A stretch of 61,457 nt of DNA, from positions 1-61,457 of the forward strand of contig QCFX01000008.1 of NCBI GenBank assembly GCA_003280105.1, in the 5' to 3' direction. The stretch comes from Prochlorococcus sp. AG-363-N20. GTDB taxonomy: Bacteria > Cyanobacteriota > Cyanobacteriia > PCC-6307 > Cyanobiaceae. Below, piece by piece: positions 42,649 through 51,388 of the stretch; within the stretch, counting starts at the first letter, position 1, and the number at the start of each line of letters is the position of its first letter. The notes beneath the pieces are model-generated. The model was not told the origin of the DNA. It saw nothing but the letters and a program-made list of their open reading frames with translations, and did no database searches. The translations under genes and the position numbers were made by a program.

Positions 42649-42780
42649 TTTTTCAAATCTAAAACCCCCTTCATTTAATTTGACTTCCTATGAATGGCTC
42701 ATCAACGAAACTGAATTACCACCAAACACTTTTTTATGATTTTTCTTTTGAATTTTAAGGGAATTAATATTTATTTGAAT

Positions 42781-43296
42781 TTACTTTGATGCACCGCCTT
42801 TTACGGTGGTTAAGGCTGTTCCGTCTAGAAACTGCTGGTCAAGTAGGAGTAATGCAGCAGTATTTTCACCAGCCAAACGAAGTCTTTTCCTAACGAACCT
42901 GGCTTCAGCTTCTTCTTGTAGTTGTTCAGCTACAAACCAATCAAGCATTGCGGTAGCACTTCTTTCACCAGCATGTTCTGCTATTGAATAAATTCTGTTG
43001 ATTGAGGCTGTAACAGCTTGCTCCATCTCATAAACACTATCAAAAAGAGCTTGTGCGGATGTCCAGCTCCTTTGTGGAGCTTCAACACTTGGCAACTCGA
43101 CTTGTTCATCACAATCAACTAAGTACCCAATCAGTCGATCTGCATGTCCCCGTTCTTCTTGGCTTTTTGTTTGCATATAGACAGAAAAACCTGCCAGGTC
43201 TTTTTCTCTTAACCAAATTGACATCGCAAGGTAAGTATGACTGGCTTGGAATTCACATGAAAGATGATTATTGATTGCTTTTGTAAGTTCTTCCAT
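42781..43296 (-). CDS. Ferritin (Ftn-type), second copy
   Basis: The ferritin has 171 residues, a different subtype from the one at 38.0 kb. Diiron ligands are Glu15 (SCEFQASHTY), Glu48 and His51 (SQEERGHADRL), with further acidic residues in YEMEQAVTASINR and WFVAEQLQEEAEA. The C-terminus contains AALLLLDQQFLDG. The sequence resembles FtnA-like non-heme ferritins; no heme-ligand Met of bacterioferritin is evident at the dimer position. It lies upstream of, and on the same strand as, the pcb pair, and divergent from the peroxiredoxin-like gene. Confidence 0.92.
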   Translation of the reverse strand: MEELTKAINNHLSCEFQASHTYLAMSIWLREKDLAGFSVYMQTKSQEERGHADRLIGYLVDCDEQVELPSVEAPQRSWTSAQALFDSVYEMEQAVTASINRIYSIAEHAGERSATAMLDWFVAEQLQEEAEARFVRKRLRLAGENTAALLLLDQQFLDGTALTTVKGGASK

Positions 43297-43462
43297 CGCT
43301 TTTAATGGATAGTTACTGCTTGATATCTTAGGAAATTTATGAAATAAGTCAAAGATTATGGATTACGCCTGTCCATCTGATTAAATAATGAAAAATTGAA
43401 AGGTAAGATAAAGGTGGTTGATAATCGCATTAGCATTTGACTATCCTTTAGATATAAGATAA

Positions 43463-44215
43463 ATGGCCTATCTTTCTCCAAAAGCATATAAGGCTCTGCA
43501 TGCAAAACTTGATTCGATGCCATCTATACAAAAAGGCAGGCGAAAACTTTTATTGATTTTTGGCTTGTTAGGTGATTTTGATAGCTTTGAACATGCTCAA
43601 GCCATCAGAGCGAAGCTGTCTGCGTTGAAAAAGGCAGAAATTGAACTAATAATAATTGGCATTGGTAGCGACGATTCTAGGAAGAGATTTGCAAGTTATG
43701 TTGATATACCTGTCGAAAATATTTTTGTAGATGATGACAACATGTTCCATCAAGAGATGAACTTATCAAAAGGAATAAACCTTAGTAAGTGGAATTGGAT
43801 TGGATTATTATTAATGTGTGCAGGAGTTAAATCTCCTGGTACACTCAGCGAAGTATTTAGAGGGTACTTAGGTGATAGGAATTCTTCTCAAATATATCAG
43901 GATAATCAGATTGTAAAAACTGGTTTTTTACCGCAATTTAAGGGAGAGCTTTTTAAGTATGCTGGTGGCATAGGTTTTCAGCGCCCTTTTGAAAAAGCCA
44001 CTCTTCGGCTGGCAAATATGCATGAAATATTATTTAATTGGGCAGTCTATATAACTAAACCCAAGTACTTAACTCAGAGAGGTGGAACCTTTCTTTTAGA
44101 TAGAGACAATAAAATCTTATATAGTTTTTCTCCTATAAGCCTCCTTTGCTATTCAAATGACATGTCTGAACCAATGAAATGGCTTAATCCTTGGCTTAAT
44201 TCTAATGTTAGCTAG
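43463..44215 (+). CDS. Peroxiredoxin-like (AhpC/TSA_2, PRXL2) protein
   Basis: The protein has 250 residues. It has the thioredoxin-like layout of the PRXL2 family: RKLLLIFGLLGDFDSFEHAQ, then KAEIELIIIGIGSDDSRKRF, and the C-terminal GGTFLLDRDNKILYSF strand characteristic of AhpC-TSA_2. The catalytic CxxC or peroxidatic Cys is not present at the expected position (GDFDSF). Cyanobacterial and plastid relatives are uncharacterised. It is divergent from the ferritin gene, suggesting an oxidative-stress or iron link by location. Confidence 0.8.
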   Translation: MAYLSPKAYKALHAKLDSMPSIQKGRRKLLLIFGLLGDFDSFEHAQAIRAKLSALKKAEIELIIIGIGSDDSRKRFASYVDIPVENIFVDDDNMFHQEMNLSKGINLSKWNWIGLLLMCAGVKSPGTLSEVFRGYLGDRNSSQIYQDNQIVKTGFLPQFKGELFKYAGGIGFQRPFEKATLRLANMHEILFNWAVYITKPKYLTQRGGTFLLDRDNKILYSFSPISLLCYSNDMSEPMKWLNPWLNSNVS

Positions 44216-44320
44216 TACGCAGATTGCTTTTTATTTATAAAGTAATTTATAAAATTCTGGTTAGTTTCTTTCTATAGAAATCTTCTATGCAATAAGATGG
44301 AGATGTAAAATCTGAAAAGA

Positions 44321-44533
44321 ATGTCAGCTGAAGTCTGCGCTAATTGCGGGTCACGTAACTTCAGGGCTGATAGAGCTCTGGCTGGAAGACTTGTATGTAA
44401 TTCTTGTGGAAACCCATTAGACAGAACAAATAATCGCTCTATCGTTAAATTAAACAATATAACTAGAAGCAAGGGAAGAAGGTTTCTACTGATTTTAATA
44501 TGTATAGTTATCCTTGTTGTTATTATTAATTAA
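44321..44533 (+). CDS. Zinc-ribbon plus transmembrane small protein, 70 aa
   Basis: Two CxxC knuckles (VCANCGSRNFRADRAL and LVCNSCGNPL) form a rubredoxin-like zinc ribbon in residues 6-33. A basic linker (RSKGRR) and one C-terminal hydrophobic helix (FLLILICIVILVVIIN) follow, so the protein is tail-anchored. Conserved in picocyanobacteria with no known role; it could bind Zn or Fe at the membrane. It is convergent with the ABC ATPase, nine bases apart. Confidence 0.75.
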   Translation: MSAEVCANCGSRNFRADRALAGRLVCNSCGNPLDRTNNRSIVKLNNITRSKGRRFLLILICIVILVVIIN

Positions 44534-44542
44534 GATTATATT

Positions 44543-45343
44543 TTATCTAATATCGGGATATATTTGCCAATATCCATTTGTCTTATTAGATATTAATGGG
44601 GTTTCATATAAGTAACTTAGATTTTTAGAACTCAGGCATTTATCTGGAGATGCATCATCTATTATTTTTCCATCTTTTAATAAAACAATTCTAGTATTCT
44701 GATTAATTATCGTTTCTACATTGTGCGTTACTTGAAGTAAAGTTATCCCACTATTACAAAGACTCTTTAAAAGACTCAATAGTAAGTACTTTGATTTTAC
44801 ATCAAGTCTATGTGTAGGTTCATCTAATACTAGAACCTTTGGTTGATTTACTAAAGCTCTGGCTAACAGAATGTATCTCTTTTGGCCATCTGATAAGTGC
44901 CCGAATGGTTTGTTATAAATATTTTTTTTTAAACCTAAATTAGAGACTAGCTTATTGACCCTTCTCTTTTGAGGTTGGTTAAGAGTCTTTTTTTTACCTG
45001 AGCCATTTGTGCCATAGAAGCCTGATAGTATTACATCTTGAGCGATGGTATAAGGACTAATTCTTGACTCAAACTCTGTAGATAAATATCCTATTCTTTG
45101 CCTTAGATCCCATATATTTATATTTTCATCTCCATAAATCTTAAAAAAGGAATTTGTTTTCACTATTGGATAGAGTGTCCTTTCTATTAATTTTATTAGC
45201 GTACTTTTCCCTGCTCCATTAGGACCAAGAATTGCTGTATTTTCTCCTTCATATAATGAGAGGTTAATATTGGATAGGATTAGATTTTCTTCGACCATAA
45301 CGTCTAAGTTCTTCATTTCTAGCCATTTGACTCTTTCCTTCAT
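44543..45343 (-). CDS. Orphan ABC transporter ATP-binding protein (COG1119, ModF-like)
   Basis: The protein has 266 residues. Walker A is ILGPNGAGKSTLIKL, Walker B is VLVLDEPTHRLDVKS, and the signature motif is LSDGQKRY instead of LSGGQ. The TIAQDVILSGFYG block is characteristic of the COG1119 (ModF/PhrA-like) group. No permease or binding protein is adjacent; COG1119 proteins often occur without a cognate membrane partner. An iron or molybdenum role is conceivable from family and neighbours but not shown. Confidence 0.82.
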   Translation of the reverse strand: MKERVKWLEMKNLDVMVEENLILSNINLSLYEGENTAILGPNGAGKSTLIKLIERTLYPIVKTNSFFKIYGDENINIWDLRQRIGYLSTEFESRISPYTIAQDVILSGFYGTNGSGKKKTLNQPQKRRVNKLVSNLGLKKNIYNKPFGHLSDGQKRYILLARALVNQPKVLVLDEPTHRLDVKSKYLLLSLLKSLCNSGITLLQVTHNVETIINQNTRIVLLKDGKIIDDASPDKCLSSKNLSYLYETPLISNKTNGYWQIYPDIR

Positions 45344-45390
45344 TGATTAACTTAATTTATTAATAGATTCTATTCAGAAACCTTCGGAGC

Positions 45391-45431
45391 ACAAAATGGC
45401 CTTGACTTCAAAACAGTCAAGGCCATTTTGT
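45391..45431 (-). terminator. Hairpin terminator of the flavodoxin gene
   Basis: A perfect 17-bp stem pairs 45391-45407 with 45415-45431 around a seven-base loop; the arms begin ACAAAATGGCCTTGACT. It starts 14 bases after the flavodoxin stop. The outer AAAAT/ATTTT pairs substitute for a separate U-tract. Confidence 0.85.
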
Positions 45432-45444
45432 TTAGCTCTCTCTT

Positions 45445-45966
45445 TTACAAACCAGGTATTTCTTGCTGGAGCTGTTGAGACCATTTCTCCAAACGCTCAT
45501 CTGTCATGTCAGACTCGCTATCTTCATCTAATGGTAGTCCACAGAAGGAGTCTCCTACAACACTTTTTGATTCTTCAAAAGTGTAGCTGTCCTTACTAAC
45601 GTAACCAACCATAGTTGCCCCAGCCTTGACAAAGTATGAATGGAGTTCTTCCATTGCATCACAGAAGTTTTCTGTATAGGTAGAAGAATCACCTAACCCA
45701 AAAATTGCCACTTTTTTGCCACTAAGACTTAGGCCTCCAATGTCCTCAAGCATTGAATCCCAAGCTGTACCGGACCTCTCACTATCCGCACCTGTATTCC
45801 AGGTTGGGATGCCGCAAATAATTCCATCCAATGATGAGAGTTCCGCTACATCGCTCACGTCAGCTAGATCTTTAGGAGACTCAGCTCCGCCGAGCATGCC
45901 ATGTAGGCGCTCTGCGATATCTTCGGTTTTTCCTGTTGTGGTTGCGAAGTAAATTCCTACAGCCAT
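45445..45966 (-). CDS. isiB: Flavodoxin, long-chain
   Basis: This FMN electron carrier replaces ferredoxin downstream of photosystem I under iron limitation. The FMN phosphate loop is FATTTGKTEDIAE (residues 7-19), with IPTWNTGADSERSGTAWD (Trp-containing FMN loop) and FGLGDSSTYTENFCDAM following. The length of 173 residues with the long-chain insert is normal. It is a hallmark of iron-stress physiology and fits the surrounding ferritins and iron ABC ATPase. The ATG is followed by AVGIYFATTTG as in other flavodoxins. Confidence 0.96.
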   Translation of the reverse strand: MAVGIYFATTTGKTEDIAERLHGMLGGAESPKDLADVSDVAELSSLDGIICGIPTWNTGADSERSGTAWDSMLEDIGGLSLSGKKVAIFGLGDSSTYTENFCDAMEELHSYFVKAGATMVGYVSKDSYTFEESKSVVGDSFCGLPLDEDSESDMTDERLEKWSQQLQQEIPGL

Positions 45967-46173
45967 GGATTTCTGATTGATATATTCAGTCCTAATTCAA
46001 AAAGCTCAAAAGGTGAAGGGCTATTAAGAACTCTTACGTGTAAAATTTTATACAAACGATATCTTTCTGTGACTAGTGCTTGAAGACTAGAAAATGAGTT
46101 AAATAAAGCCATTCTAGTTAGTATTGATTACAATTAACGACACCATCCTTTGATTCTTATCTAATCAGTGACT

Positions 46174-46281
46174 TTAATTTAATTTTGCTCCCCAAAATGC
46201 GTATAGTTGCCAACTTGACCAGATAAATATTGCGAGGAAAGCCCAGTTAACCCATGCTTCTCTATTCTTTGGTTCTGCCAT
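46174..46281 (-). CDS. Very small single-pass membrane protein, 35 aa
   Basis: A minus-strand frame runs from ATG 46281 to TAA 46174. The peptide has a polar start (AEPKNREAWVN), then one helix unusually rich in Trp and aromatics (WAFLAIFIWSSWQLYAFW) and a short GAKLN tail. This is the design of tiny thylakoid subunits such as those in photosystem or b6f complexes, but I cannot match it to a named one. It lies between the Rieske oxygenase (47 bases upstream) and flavodoxin on the same strand. Coding is inferred from the clean helix and location. Confidence 0.6.
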   Translation of the reverse strand: MAEPKNREAWVNWAFLAIFIWSSWQLYAFWGAKLN

Positions 46282-46328
46282 TTGAAAAAGAAAGTGAGAA
46301 TTAATTTCTGTAATAGTGTAACTCTATA

Positions 46329-47660
46329 TCAAATTAAAAGGAATAATAATCCGATTGGGATAAGAGCTCTTATTAGTAGTTTAAGCATAATACTTTGATC
46401 ATTTCTTATAGCTAGTGTTGGATTCTCTGGCGGATATTTCATGGGCCTATCTAGATGGACAGTATTTGTTGTTGGGGTCGTCGGATGAAGTCCCCATGGA
46501 TTATCTTTTATAAGTGCACTTTGAAGCCAGTCCCAGTAATATTGAACCATTTTATCTTCTCCTAATAACTTCACATTGTCCTTTTCTATATATCCCATCT
46601 GTTGATTAAATGTTTGTGTTTTTAATATATTATAATCTTCGGCGAAAACCTTATAAAATATTCTTTGCTGAAGGTTTTTGAACATGAATATTTTGGTAAA
46701 TATTTTATTCTTTAAGAATCTTCGATAATGTCTAACAATCACTCTTGATCTGTTCTGAGCAAGAGGGATATGATCTAAAACTTGAACATACCTTGCTGTG
46801 TCTGGAGAGCCTTTGTAAATCATTATTCGACCTGGAGGTATAAACTTTATAGTTATAAATTCTCCTTTTTCGGGGTCTTTATGGTTATATTTACTTTCTA
46901 TTTGCCTGCTTTCTCTTGTAATAGCTTGATTAAAGCTAGTTATTACTTTTCTACTTACATCTTTATCTGGAATAGTATCACCATGTACCCAAAAAATATG
47001 AAGAATATCCAAATGGTTTTCTATAATTCTCGCCCAATCACATTTAAAATCAACAACTACTTCTTCAAACTCATATTCACTTGGTAGAAAGCCATATGAT
47101 TCTGCCAATGTGTCATCAAGGCTGCTGTTAATTTCAAATTCATTTAAATTAGTTTTAGCGTTTCCATTATAATAAATATATATATACCCATCTCTTTCAA
47201 TACAAGGATATTGATATAGATGAATCTTTTTAGCATAGTTATTATAGTTTGTATCTACAATGTGCTGGCAGGTAATACGATCGAGATTTGTGCACTCACC
47301 TTTCGAAGAAAATCTTGCACCATGATATGGGCAGACTAATTCTCCATTCTTAACCTCGCCATCAAGGAATGAAGCCCCTCTATGAGGGCAAAGATCCTTA
47401 ATACACCTTGCCTGTGAGTCTTTGCCTCTATAGAGAACCAATGGCTCATTAAACATGGAAAATAAATGTATAGTTCCTTCTTTTAATTCCCTGCTTGAAC
47501 AAGCAGCGTACCAACCTAATAAGCCACTTGATAGTTGATTAGAGGGTTTTATGGAGGTTTTATGTTCAACATCTTTTTTTGACTTACCACTTATTGATCC
47601 ATTTAAAGCCTGATCTTTCAGCTCAAGAGTATCTAATTGTCTTAAGACTTCATCACTCAT
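46329..47660 (-). CDS. Rieske [2Fe-2S] oxygenase of the pheophorbide/chlorophyllide oxygenase family
   Basis: The protein has 443 residues. The Rieske cluster ligands are Cys91 and His93 (CPHRGASF) and Cys110 and His113 (CPYHGARF). The mononuclear iron site is the IENHLDILHIFWVHGD segment with the N/H/H pattern. A C-terminal membrane helix (LLIRALIPIGLLFLLI) tethers it. Members include plant PaO, Tic55 and chlorophyllide a oxygenase. Prochlorococcus has a divergent CAO of this type, reported near pcb as I recall, and the location by the two pcb genes makes that the leading candidate. It would make divinyl chlorophyll b. Confidence 0.85.
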   Translation of the reverse strand: MSDEVLRQLDTLELKDQALNGSISGKSKKDVEHKTSIKPSNQLSSGLLGWYAACSSRELKEGTIHLFSMFNEPLVLYRGKDSQARCIKDLCPHRGASFLDGEVKNGELVCPYHGARFSSKGECTNLDRITCQHIVDTNYNNYAKKIHLYQYPCIERDGYIYIYYNGNAKTNLNEFEINSSLDDTLAESYGFLPSEYEFEEVVVDFKCDWARIIENHLDILHIFWVHGDTIPDKDVSRKVITSFNQAITRESRQIESKYNHKDPEKGEFITIKFIPPGRIMIYKGSPDTARYVQVLDHIPLAQNRSRVIVRHYRRFLKNKIFTKIFMFKNLQQRIFYKVFAEDYNILKTQTFNQQMGYIEKDNVKLLGEDKMVQYYWDWLQSALIKDNPWGLHPTTPTTNTVHLDRPMKYPPENPTLAIRNDQSIMLKLLIRALIPIGLLFLLI

Positions 47661-47977
47661 GGCTTACTTTCTCAATTTATCAATTTAATAAATTGGTTTT
47701 TTGGCATTAAGACTCTAGGCCATTAGGGCATTAATCGATCCCCTAAGATGAAATCGGTAGGTTCTGTAGCAAATTTTCAATTCTGGATACATATAAAAAA
47801 TTTAAACCCTATGCATGACTACAAATTGTTAAGAATATAGGGATGTCCTTTTTAATTGGCGTTCAGCATGCTTATTCGTGCAATTCGAATTTACTTGCTC
47901 TAAGTTAGATTTCTGTCAATCTTAAGTGTTCTCTTTTTTCTCTTAATCAGTTCTATCTTGATTAGTCTAATTTCCCT
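47661..47977. other. Divergent intergenic region between the Rieske oxygenase and the ABC exporter
   Basis: The 317 bases separate two divergent genes and should carry both promoters. I see AT-rich blocks but no convincing hairpin, operator or small coding frame. The longest ATG frame near 47870 is only about 11 codons. Confidence 0.5.
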
Positions 47978-48958
47978 ATGCCAATTATTTCAGCGAGATC
48001 AGTTTCTAAAATCTATAAGGTATCTGAAAAAGCTCCTGGATTAAAAGGAACCCTTAAGCATTTTTTTGAAAGGCGCATACGTATTATTAAGGCAGTAGAG
48101 CAATTAAATTTTGAGATTTCAAAGGGTGAGATTGTTGGATTTATCGGCTCTAATGGAGCAGGAAAAACAACCACTCTAAAGATGTTGTGCGGGCTTATTC
48201 ACTTAAGTTCAGGGTCTATAGAAGTTGCTGGTCATAATCCTGAGCAAAGAGATCGCAATTTTCTCCGGCAAATTACTCTTGTAATGGGTCAAAAACAACA
48301 ACTTATATGGGATTTGCCTCCCATGGACTCATTTCGATTGAATGCTGCTGTCTATGGCCTTTCAGATAGAGAAACTAAAAGGCGAATAAATGAACTTTCA
48401 ACAATGCTTGAATTAGATAATGAATTATATCGCCCTGTTAGAAAGCTTTCTTTAGGCCAAAGAATGAAAGCAGAACTTCTGGCTTCTTTATTGCATCGTC
48501 CTACAGTTTTGTTCTTGGATGAACCTACATTGGGATTGGATATCAATTCACAAATTCGTGTAAGACAATTTTTAGCAGAATATAACTATAAGTACGGCGC
48601 AACTATTTTGCTTACAAGCCACTATATGGGAGATATTACTTCCCTCTGTAAAAGGGTTCTTCTTATACATGATGGAAAGTTATTTTATGATGGATTATTG
48701 TCTGATTTAACCAATAAACTGTCTCCATATAGACTTGTCAAACTATCTTTGACAGATTCCGATTCTGCTCATTTTGTATCTCAATTTGGTCAATTAGTAG
48801 AATATGACGATCATTTAGTTAAATTGTTAATAGCAAGAGAAAATCTAACGGAGGTACTCACAACCATATTAAATCAATTCAAAGTAAAGGATATTGAGGT
48901 AACTGATCCACCTATCGAGCAACTAATTGGTAAGCTTTTAAAATCAGGAAATATTTGA
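47978..48958 (+). CDS. ABC-2 type exporter ATP-binding protein (COG4586)
   Basis: The protein has 326 residues. Walker A is GFIGSNGAGKTTTLKML, the Q-loop is GQKQQLIWDLPP, the signature is LSLGQRMKAELLASLL and Walker B is PTVLFLDEPTLGLD. The N-terminal insert before Walker A (KGTLKHFFERRIRIIKAVEQ) and the LWDLPP Q-loop are typical of COG4586. It is the first gene of an operon with two permeases. The substrate of this exporter type in cyanobacteria is unknown. Confidence 0.92.
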   Translation: MPIISARSVSKIYKVSEKAPGLKGTLKHFFERRIRIIKAVEQLNFEISKGEIVGFIGSNGAGKTTTLKMLCGLIHLSSGSIEVAGHNPEQRDRNFLRQITLVMGQKQQLIWDLPPMDSFRLNAAVYGLSDRETKRRINELSTMLELDNELYRPVRKLSLGQRMKAELLASLLHRPTVLFLDEPTLGLDINSQIRVRQFLAEYNYKYGATILLTSHYMGDITSLCKRVLLIHDGKLFYDGLLSDLTNKLSPYRLVKLSLTDSDSAHFVSQFGQLVEYDDHLVKLLIARENLTEVLTTILNQFKVKDIEVTDPPIEQLIGKLLKSGNI

Positions 48959-48982
48959 AAAGAAAATCTACCGACTAGAAAT

Positions 48983-49774
48983 ATGAAATTAAAACATTTA
49001 AATTTAGCTTATACACTATTAAGCACGCAGTATGCTCTTATGTTGGAGTATAGAGCAGAGATTTTTCTTTGGGCTATATCAGGAATATTGCCATTGATTA
49101 TGTATGGAATATGGTCTGAGGCAGGGGTAAGCATAGGGTTAGGTATTGATAGTAAATGGTTATTTTCATATTTTGTATCTGCATTTATTGTTAGACAGTT
49201 TACAGCTGTGTGGGTTATGGTTTCTTTTGAAGAGGATAATTTAGAGGGACGTCTATCACCATACTTGCTTCAACCTATATACCCCTTTTGGAGATATTTT
49301 AGCTCCCATGTTGCAGAACAAATTACTAGATTACCTTTTGTATTACTAATCCTCACTATCATATTTATATTTAATAATCAACTTTTCTGGTTTCCTAGCC
49401 CTTTTAAAGTTTTCTTATCAATAATTGCAATATTTATTGCTTTTACTGTCAGGTTCTTATTGCATTGGATATTTGCAATGATTTGCTTTTGGAACGACAG
49501 AGCGAGCGCCATTGAAAGACTGCTCCTTTTGCCATACCTATTCTTGTCTGGATTAGTAGCACCTTTAGATACATTCCCAGAGCCTATAAAGAATATCGCA
49601 CTCTTAACTCCTTTCCCATACGTACTTTCTTTCCCGGCTAAATTGCTGGCTGGGCATAATGTCGATATATTTAATGGGTTTTTGAATTTAATCTTATGGG
49701 CATTTGTTTTTTTCATAATTGGTTTTTGGGCATGGAAAAAAGGAGTTAGGCATTACTCTGGAATGGGTGCTTAG
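48983..49774 (+). CDS. ABC-2 type exporter permease (COG4587)
   Basis: The protein has 263 residues with six hydrophobic segments (LWAISGILPLIMYGIW, LLILTIIFIFNN, VFLSIIAIFIAFTVRFLLHW, and others). It contains the permease element EEDNLEGRLSPYLLQPIYPFW, typical of COG4587, and the terminal AWKKGVRHYSGMGA. It lies 24 bases after the ATPase and directly abuts the second permease, so the three products form one transporter. Confidence 0.9.
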   Translation: MKLKHLNLAYTLLSTQYALMLEYRAEIFLWAISGILPLIMYGIWSEAGVSIGLGIDSKWLFSYFVSAFIVRQFTAVWVMVSFEEDNLEGRLSPYLLQPIYPFWRYFSSHVAEQITRLPFVLLILTIIFIFNNQLFWFPSPFKVFLSIIAIFIAFTVRFLLHWIFAMICFWNDRASAIERLLLLPYLFLSGLVAPLDTFPEPIKNIALLTPFPYVLSFPAKLLAGHNVDIFNGFLNLILWAFVFFIIGFWAWKKGVRHYSGMGA

Positions 49775-50575
49775 ATGTCTAAACTAAACTTTTCTATTTT
49801 TAGACTTATTAAAGCTTTTTGGAACACCTCGATTTCTAAGGAGCTTGAATATCGACTTAACCTTTTCATTGAAATAATTTCTGTTATTGGAAATCTTTCA
49901 GGAAGTTTATTTGTCCTTTCTATTTTTTATAAAGGCGGTTTTAATTTAGGTGGATGGACCTGGAGCGAGTCGGTTGTTGTTTTAGCTATATATACTATCC
50001 TTGATGGGCTTACGACTTCAATTCTTCAGCCAAATTTAAGCAGGATTGTACAACAAGTTCAGGATGGAACTTTAGACTTTGTTTTAATAAAGCCTGTAAA
50101 TAGTCAAATTTGGCTTTCATTAAGAGTCATTTCCCCATGGGGCATCCCTTCAATAATCTCTGGATTCTTATTGATAACTTATACCTTTATTATCGGAAAA
50201 AAGATCTTATCATTATATTCCATCCTACTTTTCTGCTTAACACTAATCTCTAGTATTTTTATTCTATACAGTCTTTGGTTTATTATTGCTACAACAAGTA
50301 TATGGTTCGTTCGTATCTGGAACGCCAATGAAGTTTTAAGGTCAGTTCTTGTAGCAGGAAGGTATCCTATTTCTGCTTTTCCAGCAGGCCTTCGCTTTGT
50401 TTTTACATTTTTATTACCTATTACATTTCTTACATCTGTTCCAGCAGAAGCAATTCTAGGTAAAATTAGTTTAAGTTTAATTATTTTCTCGTTACTATTT
50501 TCTTTAGCCCTTCTTTTTTTAAGCAATAAATTTTGGAACTTTGCAATATCCTTTTACACCTCAGCCTCTAGTTGA
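49775..50575 (+). CDS. ABC-2 type exporter permease (COG3694)
   Basis: The protein has 266 residues, polytopic. The element QVQDGTLDFVLIKPVNSQIW is the COG3694 counterpart of the first permease's coupling region, and RYPISAFPAGLRFVFTFLLP matches the conserved C-terminal block. It starts on the base after the previous stop (TAG ATG), so translation is coupled. With the preceding two genes it completes the exporter. Confidence 0.9.
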   Translation: MSKLNFSIFRLIKAFWNTSISKELEYRLNLFIEIISVIGNLSGSLFVLSIFYKGGFNLGGWTWSESVVVLAIYTILDGLTTSILQPNLSRIVQQVQDGTLDFVLIKPVNSQIWLSLRVISPWGIPSIISGFLLITYTFIIGKKILSLYSILLFCLTLISSIFILYSLWFIIATTSIWFVRIWNANEVLRSVLVAGRYPISAFPAGLRFVFTFLLPITFLTSVPAEAILGKISLSLIIFSLLFSLALLFLSNKFWNFAISFYTSASS

Positions 50576-50623
50576 TAATTACCTATATAGATATAATATC
50601 CAACTGAATTGGTTTAAAGATTC

Positions 50624-51358
50624 TTGAAAAGACTTGTCATCCTACAACATGTAGAAAGAGAAGGACCTTCTCTTTTTAAAGACATTGCCATTGATTATGG
50701 ATTAGATGTCATAACTCATAAAGTATTTCTTGGTGATTGTATACCCAAAATCAGAAGCGGAGATATCTTCTTAGCATTAGGTGGGCCAATGAGTATTAAA
50801 AACTTGTCCAATAATTCACATAAATGGTTAAATGATGAATTGGATCTCATCCGTAATTTATTACAGTTCAACATACCTTTTATTGGCGTATGTCTAGGAG
50901 CTCAATTGCTAGCTTATGCGGCTGGAGGAACGGTTGAAAAACTTTTTGACAAAACATCTAATAAACCAATTGCAGAAATAGGATGGGATCCTGTCGTTTT
51001 CAATAATAAATATTTTAATACAGAAAAAACATCCCTTGAAGGAAACTCTATAAATGTTTTGCATTGGCATGAAGATAGAATAAATCTTCCCCCAAATGCT
51101 CACTTATTGGCAAGTAGTAAAAAATGTAGGGAGCAAATGTTTTTTATTGGCAAAAAAGCAATAGGACTTCAATTTCATCCTGAAATTGTTGCCCAAGATG
51201 TTATTAGATGGATCGATGAAGATGAGCTATTTGTAATGAAAGGATTGGGAAATAATGGACGAGAAATATTATTAGAGCAGAATACTAGTTATTGCGATAG
51301 AAGCCATAAAAGCAGAGTGAAATTTATAGGAAGGATATTCGAATATTTTGAAGAATAA
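50624..51358 (+). CDS. Class I glutamine amidotransferase domain protein (GuaA-GAT-like)
   Basis: The protein has 244 residues. The oxyanion strand is LALGGPMSI, the nucleophile is Cys90 in FIGVCLGAQLLAYAAGG, and the His-Glu pair lies in GLQFHPEIVAQD. It resembles the stand-alone GATases of COG0518, a group that includes gamma-glutamyl hydrolases and unassigned enzymes. No synthetase domain follows. The start is TTG, with the protein beginning MKRLVILQHVEREG. It lies 48 bases after the exporter operon and is probably read with it. Confidence 0.85.
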   Translation: MKRLVILQHVEREGPSLFKDIAIDYGLDVITHKVFLGDCIPKIRSGDIFLALGGPMSIKNLSNNSHKWLNDELDLIRNLLQFNIPFIGVCLGAQLLAYAAGGTVEKLFDKTSNKPIAEIGWDPVVFNNKYFNTEKTSLEGNSINVLHWHEDRINLPPNAHLLASSKKCREQMFFIGKKAIGLQFHPEIVAQDVIRWIDEDELFVMKGLGNNGREILLEQNTSYCDRSHKSRVKFIGRIFEYFEE

Positions 51359-51388
51359 TATTTTTTTCTTACTTGGATGAACTCTTAG

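Noticed and set aside
43400-43440. Possible Fur box (GATAATCGCATTAGC) upstream of the second ferritin
   Set aside because: Fewer than half of the consensus positions match, no better than expected in AT-rich DNA.
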